Shown: positions 7,570-12,720 of the stretch, one piece after another
Layout of the letters: the number at the start of each line of letters is the position of its first letter
Numbering within the stretch: position 1 is the first letter of the stretch
DNA from: an uncultured bacterium
Lineage (GTDB): Bacteria; Pseudomonadota; Gammaproteobacteria; Burkholderiales; Burkholderiaceae_E
Assembly (NCBI GenBank): GCA_903864485.1
Contig: CAIPGD010000391.1
Coordinates: 1-12,720, forward strand
Length of the DNA stretch: 12,720 nucleotides
Direction: 5' to 3'
Position numbers and translations under genes: made by a program
The notes under the pieces: model-generated
Told to the model about the DNA's origin: nothing
The model's database searches: none
What the model saw: the letters and a program-made list of their open reading frames with translations, nothing else

Positions 7570-8894
7570 AGGGCCAACCGTAGCCCAATCAAGAAGATCC
7601 GGACATCAAAGCGAAACGCCGCCAAATTGGAATGACGATGTTCGGATCGAAAGTCCGTGTCGAGAAACCAGTTCCGGGTGAATTCGTGGGTGAACTTGAG
7701 GCCGAACACATTGACTGCGTCGTTGCGGATCTCATTTGGATTGAGGCCGCCGGCCGAGACGAAACCCAGGGCGGAGCCAGCGTCGCCCTTAAAGGACCGT
7801 AACTGCCGTTCAAGTACGACGATGGCCCGGTTCTTGGCATCAATTTCCCACGTTGGTGCCAGCGAGATCCGCTCGGTATCGGCAAAGGTCGAAGTTAACT
7901 GTTCAACGGAATAAAACTCCCGCGATATCGCGATGGGCAGAGAGAGCTTGACGGTTGGGCGCCAGGTGTATCGGAGCCTCAAGACAGGAGCACTGAAGTC
8001 ACGCCCCTTCAGGTTTGGAAAACGTCGCTGCACCCATCCGATGGAACCTTCGCTGCGGCCTTGCCCGCCATCATCGAACGCGCCCCGGAGCGTAAATTCA
8101 TCCTGCGTGAAGGCGTTATCGGCCACCAAACCTGGAATCAGATCGCCGAAGAGATCAAATACAGCCCGCTTCGCGTACTCACCATCCAGACGGCGCCAAC
8201 GCAGTTCGCTCTCGAGATCCGGAACAGGAACCCAGCGCAGGCCCGCATCGTACCCACGTTCAACCAGATCGGTTGAGGTACGGGAGGGGTCGGAGTTGTT
8301 GCGATCGACCCGATCCATCCCAAGGATGGCGGACCATGCTGGTGTCACTTTGATGCCCCCGGAAAAGCGCACTTGCGTACGGTCAATCATGTTCAGAATG
8401 ACCTTCGAACCGCTGAAGGGTCTGACCTCGGTGAATGGCGATAAAAACCGTTGGGCACCGGCTTCGAGGGTTCCGAACCAGGGCCTCCCAATGGCCCAAT
8501 CCCAACGGGCATCGATCTGGGCAGCCTCATGATCGAACAAGGACAGGCGGTCGTAGCGAACCGCCTCGACGCTGGCGCTGGCTCGAATTCGCTGCAAACT
8601 CTGCGTATCGTCATACGCAATAAAGCCCCGCGTTCGCGAGTAACTGCTGGATCGATCACTGAGCGCTGCGGGTAACACGGTTTCGGCCGGCAAACGCATT
8701 AAATTGCTGTCGTAACCCAGGGTCTGCAAGGCCTCGAACGTGAGTGGCCGACGCTCGAGGATCGGCTCCTGAGCGCAGGCGGCCGAATGAAGCGACACAA
8801 GCGACACAAGCGACACAAGCGACACGATCGATCGTGACAACAGCAGGGACGGGCGGGACCAAGCGCCCGCGATTATTCGAGAAATTTTCATCAA
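7566..8894 (-). CDS. EpsL-like outer-membrane beta-barrel protein of exosortase-type EPS clusters
   Basis: This 442-residue protein has a Sec signal peptide with a probable signal peptidase I site ACA|Q after residue 41. The mature part has many short alternating polar/hydrophobic strands with aromatic girdles, such as GTLEAGAQRFLSPF, and ends in RFDVRIFLIGLRLAL, which looks like a C-terminal beta-signal for outer-membrane insertion. The early mature sequence (RRPLTFEALQTLGYDSNLMRLP, 48-69, with variants of the GYDSNL core) resembles proteins annotated as EpsL/exosortase-B-associated barrels, so the assignment to that group is by resemblance only. A likely role is an outer-membrane factor in EPS secretion or attachment. 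The start codon is ambiguous by one residue (MM). The signal peptide's hydrophobic core is built from a fourfold 9-bp repeat, described separately. It precedes the VanZ-like gene in a two-gene unit and may read through from xerD, 120 bp upstream. Confidence 0.78.
   Translation of the reverse strand: MMKISRIIAGAWSRPSLLLSRSIVSLVSLVSLVSLHSAACAQEPILERRPLTFEALQTLGYDSNLMRLPAETVLPAALSDRSSSYSRTRGFIAYDDTQSLQRIRASASVEAVRYDRLSLFDHEAAQIDARWDWAIGRPWFGTLEAGAQRFLSPFTEVRPFSGSKVILNMIDRTQVRFSGGIKVTPAWSAILGMDRVDRNNSDPSRTSTDLVERGYDAGLRWVPVPDLESELRWRRLDGEYAKRAVFDLFGDLIPGLVADNAFTQDEFTLRGAFDDGGQGRSEGSIGWVQRRFPNLKGRDFSAPVLRLRYTWRPTVKLSLPIAISREFYSVEQLTSTFADTERISLAPTWEIDAKNRAIVVLERQLRSFKGDAGSALGFVSAGGLNPNEIRNDAVNVFGLKFTHEFTRNWFLDTDFRSEHRHSNLAAFRFDVRIFLIGLRLAL
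8790..8825 (-). repeat. Four perfect 9-bp tandem repeats inside the signal-peptide coding region
   Basis: The plus-strand unit AAGCGACAC occurs four times without a mismatch. Read on the coding strand it is GTGTCGCTT, encoding Val-Ser-Leu four times (residues 24-35 of the EpsL-like protein). This is the hydrophobic core of the signal peptide, about six residues before the predicted cleavage site. Each unit is a multiple of three, so gain or loss keeps the frame. Confidence 0.97.
8823..8836. repeat. 14-bp perfect palindrome abutting the 9-bp repeat array
   Basis: CACGATCGATCGTG reads the same on both strands. Its first three bases are the last three of the tandem array. It lies within codons for residues 20-24 of the EpsL-like protein. 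Confidence 0.95.
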
Positions 8895-8902
8895 CGACGC
8901 TC

Positions 8903-8968
8903 GGTGAGGGGGGTCAATTGATTCTAGAGTCAGCGCCCTCTGGGGCGCGAATCACGCCCCCACTCACC
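8903..8968 (-). promoter_or_regulatory. Nested and competing hairpins in the leader of the epsL-like gene
   Basis: Several inverted repeats share bases. An outer stem pairs ggtgag (8903-8908) with ctcacc (8963-8968) and ggggg (8909-8913) with ccccc (8957-8961), with A8962 bulged. Inside it, gcgccc (8933-8938) pairs with gggcgc (8943-8948) over a 4-nt loop. An alternative is ggggcg (8942-8947) with cgcccc (8955-8960), which cannot form together with either the inner hairpin or the outer stem. In the minus-strand transcript the structure ends 8 nt before the start codon at 8894. It also lies downstream of xerD, so it could act as an attenuator, a translation-occluding leader, or a transcript end. 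No T-run follows, so it is not a standard intrinsic terminator. Confidence 0.5.
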
Positions 8969-9014
8969 CGTGCATCGGCCTCCAAGGCTGGCTCGCATTG
9001 GACTTAACCCGCCC

Positions 9015-9995
9015 TCAGCCGCGTGGGTGGTGAGCCCTGTGCAACTGCCGCAGGCGCTCGCGCGCGACGTGCGTATAGATCTGGGTCGTGGAAATGTCGG
9101 CATGACCCAACAGGAGTTGTACTACCCGCAGGTCGGCTCCGTGATTCATTAAATGGGTGGCAAATGCATGGCGCAGCACATGCGGCGAGGGCAGACGGTT
9201 GATCCCGGCTTGTCGCGCATGTCGCCGAATCAGCCCCCAAAAATGCTGCCGGGTCATTGGCTGATTGCGCACCGTCAGAAACACCGCGTCTACGGTTTGA
9301 GCTCCACATAAAACCGGTCTTGATTCACGCAAGTACTGCCGGATTCGATCCAATGCCACTTCACCCAGGGGAACCATTCGCTCGCGGTTACCTTTTCCAA
9401 TCACCCGGACTACGCCTTCGGCCAAGCCAAGGTCGATGGTGCGTAATCCGATCAACTCGGACACCCGCAACCCCGTTGCGTAGAGAGTCTCGAGCATCGC
9501 GCCGTCGCGCAGGCCAAGCGGGGTTCCCAGATCGGGTGCAGCAAGCAAGGCGTCGACCTGGGTTTCTGTCAGGGACTGCGGAAACCGCTCGGGCTGCTTG
9601 GCTGAACGAATCGAAATCGTGGGGTCTGCCTGAAGCTGCCCCAGCCGAACCAAGTGGCGATAAAACCGCCGAAACACGGTTAATCGGCGGTTTGCCGATG
9701 TGGCTTTGCCGTGCCCCGCGCGCGCTGCCAGATAAGCCAGTAATCCGGATTCATCGAGTTGGGCTAGCCCACAGGCGCGATGTTCGCCAAGCCAGGACGA
9801 CAAAAGGTTCAGGTCGCGGGCATAAGCCGAGGTCGATGCACTGGACAGCCCATCTTCAAGCACCAAGGCGTCAACAAAGGCATCGATCAACGGCTGATCG
9901 ATCTGCTGCGCACGGGCAGCAGGCGTTCGCGTTGAAGGCCGCGCTGAAGGTCGCGCTGAAGGTCGCAATGAGGATCGCTTTGAATCGGAGGGCAT
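9015..9995 (-). CDS. xerD: Site-specific tyrosine recombinase XerD
   Basis: This 326-residue protein acts with XerC at dif sites to resolve chromosome dimers. The N-terminal SAM-like core-binding domain runs about 33-120 (including TSANRRLTVFRRFYRHL, 99-115) and the catalytic domain about 140-315. All six catalytic residues are visible: R177 in ATGLRVSEL, K201 in GKGNRER, H272 and R275 in SPHVLRHAFATHL, H298 in LLLGHADISTTQIYTHV, and nucleophile Y307. XerD rather than XerC is favoured by the overall sequence, with moderate certainty. The ATG at 9995 has GGAG nine bases upstream. The first 30 residues are a basic extension longer than in E. coli XerD (298 aa), containing an RPSA repeat described separately. 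It is divergent from the transporter gene and points toward the EPS cluster. Confidence 0.9.
   Translation of the reverse strand: MPSDSKRSSLRPSARPSARPSTRTPAARAQQIDQPLIDAFVDALVLEDGLSSASTSAYARDLNLLSSWLGEHRACGLAQLDESGLLAYLAARAGHGKATSANRRLTVFRRFYRHLVRLGQLQADPTISIRSAKQPERFPQSLTETQVDALLAAPDLGTPLGLRDGAMLETLYATGLRVSELIGLRTIDLGLAEGVVRVIGKGNRERMVPLGEVALDRIRQYLRESRPVLCGAQTVDAVFLTVRNQPMTRQHFWGLIRRHARQAGINRLPSPHVLRHAFATHLMNHGADLRVVQLLLGHADISTTQIYTHVARERLRQLHRAHHPRG
9931..9978 (-). repeat. 12-bp tandem repeat in the 5' end of xerD
   Basis: The plus-strand unit gctgaaggtcgc occurs twice perfectly (9943-9954, 9955-9966), flanked by gttgaaggccgc (9931-9942, two differences) and a more diverged aatgaggatcgc (9967-9978). 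It encodes the RPSA-RPSA-RPST run at residues 11-22, a low-complexity basic extension outside the recombinase fold. Confidence 0.92.
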
Positions 9996-10079
9996 GATGG
10001 AAGCTCCGAATAACGGTAAACCTCAGTTTAACGAGATTGGGTGTATCGACCGCTCAGCGGACGTTACACTGCCGCCTGC
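9996..10079. other. Divergent intergenic region xerD / AEC transporter
   Basis: These 84 bp separate two divergent genes and should hold both promoters. A Shine-Dalgarno for xerD (GGAG on the minus strand) is present. No convincing -35/-10 pair or operator-like repeat was seen. Confidence 0.4.
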
Positions 10080-10997
10080 ATGTCGACCGCGCTCCTCCTG
10101 TTCCCTGATCTTGCCTTGATCCTCATTGGTTGCCTGTTGAGGCGGCTATCGGGGCCCGGGCTGCCCTTGGGTGTCAGCTTTAGCGCAGAGGTCTGGCCGG
10201 GTATTGAACGACTGGTGTATTTCGTTCTGTTTCCAGCCTTGCTCTTCTCGGCAAGCCTGCGCAGCCGCCTGGATTCCAGCTCGACCCTCCCCATGCTTTG
10301 GGTCTCGATCGGTGTTGTGCTGATTGCCCTCGTTGCTGTCTGGCTTGCGCGCTGGATCCTGAAGCCAGACGCCCGCGATTTCGCGTCTCTCCAGCAATGC
10401 GCGTTTCGTTTCAACACCTATATCGGCCTGGCGCTTGCGCAGCGGCTTAGTGGCGATGCGGGGGTAGCGCAACTCGCGATCATCGTGGCATTCGCGGTAC
10501 CCCTTTGCAATGCCCTCGCCGTGTTGCCGCTGGCCTCGCATTCGGGCGGAAACCTATTCGTGCAACTCCTGCGCAACCCCCTTTTGGTCGCCACCGGTGC
10601 CGGGCTAATCGGCAGTACGCTCGGTATCGAGTTACCAGAACCAGTGCTGGCTCTGCTTAACCGAATGGGGCAAGCGGCAGTCGCGCTCGGTTTGCTGTCC
10701 GTCGGGGCCGGCCTGAATGTGAGCGGGGTCGCGGGTTCCCGGTGGCTGATTGGGGTCGTCACGGTGATCAAAGTGGTTCTGGTACCGGCCTGCGCACTGT
10801 GGTTTGGGACGCTGGTTGGGTTACAAGCCGATATGCTCGCGACCGTCGTCCTGTTCGCTGCGCTTCCGACGGCTTCGAGCGCTTATATTCTCGCGATTCA
10901 GATGGGCGGTAATGGTCCACTGGTCGCGGCGGCGATCACGGTCTCGACCCTGAGCGCCATAATCACTTTGCCAGTGTGGCTTTCACTGGTGCGATAG
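10080..10997 (+). CDS. Auxin efflux carrier (AEC) family transporter
   Basis: This 305-residue inner-membrane protein consists almost wholly of hydrophobic helices, about ten in two halves, as in the AEC/BART transporters. Recognisable family stretches are FRFNTYIGLALA (109-120), RNPLLVATGAGL (165-176), a polar-broken helix LLSVGAGLNVSG, and ALPTASSAYILAIQMGGN (261-278) near the end. Bacterial members are thought to export organic acids such as malate; the substrate here is unknown. ATG at 10080 is chosen over the longer GTG start at 10041, since the first hydrophobic helix begins right after it, though neither has a strong ribosome binding site. Its last 15 bp overlap the 3' end of queG on the other strand. 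Confidence 0.88.
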   Translation: MSTALLLFPDLALILIGCLLRRLSGPGLPLGVSFSAEVWPGIERLVYFVLFPALLFSASLRSRLDSSSTLPMLWVSIGVVLIALVAVWLARWILKPDARDFASLQQCAFRFNTYIGLALAQRLSGDAGVAQLAIIVAFAVPLCNALAVLPLASHSGGNLFVQLLRNPLLVATGAGLIGSTLGIELPEPVLALLNRMGQAAVALGLLSVGAGLNVSGVAGSRWLIGVVTVIKVVLVPACALWFGTLVGLQADMLATVVLFAALPTASSAYILAIQMGGNGPLVAAAITVSTLSAIITLPVWLSLVR

Positions 10998-12056
10998 CAG
11001 AGCCCAGGTGACGTGTTCACGCACGAGTTCTGATGGATCGTCGGCGCGACTGGCCAGGGCAGTTATCACCTCATCAGACTTGGACGCGTTACCCAGTGCA
11101 ACCGCGACATTGCGGAGCCAGCGCTCGTGCCCAATCCGACGAATTGCGGTACCCGCTGTTCGGTCGTTGAAATCGCTCGGACCCCAGCGAAACAAGTCAA
11201 TCAGCTGAGAGGTGTCTAAACCACCGGCACCTGCGGGGTCGAGTGGTCGGGGCTGCAGGTCTGGGATCTCGACGCGTCGGGCAAATTTATTCCAGGGACA
11301 GACCAGCTGACAATCATCGCAGCCGAAAATTCGGTTACCGATCGGTCGCCGCAGATCCTCAGGGATCGAGCCCTTGAGTTCGATGGTCAAATACGAAACG
11401 CAGCGCCGGGCATCAAGGCGGTAGGGAGCGACGATGGCCTGAGTCGGACAGATGTCGAGGCACCGCGCGCAGGTGCCACAGTGCTCCTCGGTCGGCGCAT
11501 CGACGGGCAATTCCAGATCGACGTAAAGCGTTCCGAGAAAGAACGTGGAGCCGCGCTGCGGATGAATGAGCAAGGTGTTTTTTCCTCTCCAACCGAGGCC
11601 TGCGCGCTTGGCCAGTTCGACTTCCATGACGGGCGCCGAGTCGCAAAAGACGCGATACCCAAATGGACCAATCGCTCCACTGATCTGATCAGCGAGCCGC
11701 TGCAAACGGCCTCGGACGACTTTGTGATAATCCCGCCCGAGCGCGTAACGGGCGACGTAGGCTCTTTCAGTTGCCTCAAGCGTGCGCCATGCCGATTCGA
11801 TCCAATCAGGATCATCGGGGGCGTAATCGGCGCTCACCATCACCGCACGAACAGTCCCTGGAACCAGTTCGGCGGGACGAGCGCGGCGCAACCCATGGCG
11901 CTCCATATAATCCATCGTGCCGTGCATCCCGGCATCAAGCCAGGCCAGCAAACCGGGTTCGGCATCGCTAAGATCCACGTCAGCGACGCCGATGCTGGCG
12001 AACCCACAAGCGCGTGACCAGTCCCTGATGGCCAGGCCCAATTTCGAAAGGTCCAT
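10983..12056 (-). CDS. queG: Epoxyqueuosine reductase QueG
   Basis: This 357-residue cytosolic cobalamin- and iron-sulfur-dependent enzyme reduces epoxyqueuosine to queuosine in tRNA, the last step of the queuosine pathway. The N-terminal cobalamin-binding region has FCDSAPVMEVELA (137-149); D139 matches the proposed catalytic Asp. Two [4Fe-4S] sites are seen: C193, C196, C199 and C203 in CGTCARCLDICPT, and C246, C249 and C253 (with C219 upstream) in GCDDCQLVCPWN. The C-terminal part (about 300-357) is HEAT-like helical. The start is set at ATG 12056, because the longer reading frame to 12188 runs into tsaE and its extra 44 residues do not fit the family. The start codons of queG and tsaE face away from each other 4 bp apart. 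The 3' end overlaps the AEC gene by 15 bp. Confidence 0.95.
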   Translation of the reverse strand: MDLSKLGLAIRDWSRACGFASIGVADVDLSDAEPGLLAWLDAGMHGTMDYMERHGLRRARPAELVPGTVRAVMVSADYAPDDPDWIESAWRTLEATERAYVARYALGRDYHKVVRGRLQRLADQISGAIGPFGYRVFCDSAPVMEVELAKRAGLGWRGKNTLLIHPQRGSTFFLGTLYVDLELPVDAPTEEHCGTCARCLDICPTQAIVAPYRLDARRCVSYLTIELKGSIPEDLRRPIGNRIFGCDDCQLVCPWNKFARRVEIPDLQPRPLDPAGAGGLDTSQLIDLFRWGPSDFNDRTAGTAIRRIGHERWLRNVAVALGNASKSDEVITALASRADDPSELVREHVTWALLSHQ

Positions 12057-12060
12057 ACCG

Positions 12061-12576
12061 ATGGATTCCCGGACAGTTTTTCTCGCCGAACCTGAGGATA
12101 CGCGCCGCCTCGGCGCAACAATTACGCATGCAATTGAGCCAGGCTGGATTGTGACCTTGTTGGGCGGCCTGGGAGCAGGTAAGACCACCCTCGTCCAAGG
12201 ATTGCTTGCGGAAATGGGCGAGCGTGGACGCGTGCGCAGTCCAACGTTTACGATCGTCGAAAGCTACAGCCCCGCGGGCATGGAGATTCACCACCTCGAT
12301 CTGTATCGGTTTCAGGCGCCAACCGATTGGATCGATGCGGGGCTTGACGATTTGATCAACGGTCGATCGATCTTGCTGATCGAATGGCCCGAGCAGGGCG
12401 GAACATTTGTACCTGCGCCTGACCTGAAGATTACACTGGCAATGTGCGATGCGGGGCGGCTCGCCACCCTAAGCGCCTGCAGCCCGAGAGCTCAGAAAGG
12501 ACTCGATTCGCTGGGAATGGCAGCAGAAAATTCGGCAAATTCAGCAAATGCGGCAAATCGGGATTTAAGCCCTTGA
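12061..12576 (+). CDS. tsaE: tRNA threonylcarbamoyladenosine biosynthesis ATPase TsaE
   Basis: This 171-residue ATPase partners TsaB and TsaD in forming the t6A37 modification of tRNAs reading ANN codons. The Walker A motif GGLGAGKTT (35-43), switch segment SPTFTIVESY (60-69), HHLDLYR (77-83) and ILLIEWPEQ (104-112) define the family. The start is ATG at 12061 with GAAAGG nine bases upstream; an upstream in-frame start at 11917 would run antisense through queG and is rejected. The protein is slightly longer than E. coli TsaE (153 aa) because of a C-terminal low-complexity tail with an N-S-A repeat. It probably forms an operon with the amidase gene, as in many proteobacteria. Confidence 0.95.
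   Translation: MDSRTVFLAEPEDTRRLGATITHAIEPGWIVTLLGGLGAGKTTLVQGLLAEMGERGRVRSPTFTIVESYSPAGMEIHHLDLYRFQAPTDWIDAGLDDLINGRSILLIEWPEQGGTFVPAPDLKITLAMCDAGRLATLSACSPRAQKGLDSLGMAAENSANSANAANRDLSP
12523..12558 (+). repeat. 9-bp imperfect tandem repeat at the 3' end of tsaE
   Basis: Units gcagaaaat, tcggcaaat, tcagcaaat and gcggcaaat follow each other at 9-bp period and encode a tail containing SAN-SAN-AAN (residues 158-166). It lies outside the ATPase fold and ends 15 bp before the proposed amidase start. Confidence 0.85.
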
Positions 12577-12720
12577 GCCCACCTGCTGGACGCCCAGCGC
12601 GTCGCGCGTTGCTCGCGCAAGCACTCAGAACGGCCTCGATCGGGCTTGGTGGATGGATCCCCTGGGATGTGGCGTCGGCAACGGACTTGCTGACGATCCG
12701 AATTTGGCCCGCAGCCGATC
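12573..12720 (+). CDS. amiC: N-acetylmuramoyl-L-alanine amidase, AmiC type, N-terminal part only
   Basis: The frame is open to the right edge (49 codons shown). The likely start is TTG at 12573, overlapping the tsaE stop as TTGA; no ATG or GTG is found in frame upstream within the last 80 bases of tsaE. The N-terminus has a twin-arginine-like signal (ARRALLAQAL, then a hydrophobic run), as E. coli AmiC is Tat-exported. It leads to ATDLLTIRIWPAAD, which resembles the first strand of an AMIN domain. Position after tsaE supports the assignment. The catalytic amidase_3 domain lies outside the window. Such enzymes split septal peptidoglycan during division. Confidence 0.75.
   Translation, partial: MSPPAGRPARRALLAQALRTASIGLGGWIPWDVASATDLLTIRIWPAAD

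Noticed and set aside
7933..8532. A 199-codon plus-strand reading frame antisense to the epsL-like gene
   Set aside because: Ser/Arg/Pro-rich translation with no motif; it lies wholly within a signal-peptide-bearing barrel protein gene.
8933..8948. Intrinsic terminator downstream of xerD
   Set aside because: The hairpin is only 6 bp and no T-run follows on the minus strand, so it is reported as part of a leader structure rather than a terminator.
9015..9995. Mobile-element or phage integrase at an island boundary
   Set aside because: The protein has Xer-type length and motifs, and no attachment-site duplication, tRNA or other mobile gene is seen.
9257..9997. A 246-codon plus-strand reading frame antisense to xerD
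   Set aside because: The minus strand has all six catalytic residues of a tyrosine recombinase; the plus product shows no domain and is repeat-rich at its end only because it mirrors the xerD repeat.
11481..12017. A 178-codon plus-strand reading frame antisense to queG
   Set aside because: It covers the conserved Fe-S and cobalamin-binding parts of queG on the other strand and shows no family features.
11917..12060. Longer N-terminus for TsaE
   Set aside because: The extra 48 residues are antisense to queG and do not resemble TsaE; ATG 12061 has a good Shine-Dalgarno.
12057..12188. Longer N-terminus for QueG
   Set aside because: The extra 44 residues are antisense to the TsaE Walker A region and have no similarity to QueG; MDLSKLG at 12056 fits the family start.

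Overview
The window looks like a chromosomal piece of a moderately GC-rich Gram-negative bacterium, most likely a betaproteobacterium. This is inferred from the protein families (Xer recombinase, QueG, TsaE followed by an AmiC-type amidase, and an EpsL-like outer-membrane protein of exosortase-type exopolysaccharide clusters). No rRNA or tRNA gene, insertion sequence or CRISPR array is visible. The window holds one edge of an exopolysaccharide (EPS) gene cluster (1-8894) followed by housekeeping genes (9015-12720).

Left part (1-5704, all on the minus strand, transcribed right to left): a CapK/PaaK-like adenylate-forming enzyme (4280-5704), a GT4 glycosyltransferase (3148-4263), a WecB-type UDP-GlcNAc 2-epimerase (1988-3151, ATGA overlap with the glycosyltransferase) and, after a 169-bp gap, a large lipoprotein related to heparinase II/III that runs off the left edge (1-1818). 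Divergent from this block, on the plus strand, is the polyprenyl-phosphate sugar-1-phosphate transferase that would start the repeat unit on the lipid carrier (5781-7184).

Middle part (7117-8894, minus strand): an EpsL-like outer-membrane beta-barrel protein and a VanZ-like membrane protein, coupled by an ATGA overlap. The 3' end of the VanZ gene overlaps the 3' end of the sugar transferase gene by 68 bp in antisense. Together these genes suggest a lipid-linked EPS: initiation on the carrier, supply of UDP-ManNAc, addition of a further sugar, a possible acyl or aryl activation step, an outer-membrane factor, and a surface lyase acting on the polymer. Flippase, polymerase, chain-length regulator and exosortase are not in the window and may lie to the left.

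Right part: a XerD-type tyrosine recombinase (minus), an auxin-efflux-carrier-family transporter (plus), epoxyqueuosine reductase queG (minus), tsaE (plus) and the beginning of an amiC-like amidase (plus, cut by the right edge). queG and tsaE are divergent with only 4 bp between their start codons.

The most unusual sequence feature is a set of short in-frame tandem repeats (9, 12 and 9 bp units) at protein ends: the signal peptide of the EpsL-like protein, the N-terminus of XerD, and the C-terminus of TsaE. A nested set of competing hairpins lies directly upstream of the epsL-like gene.
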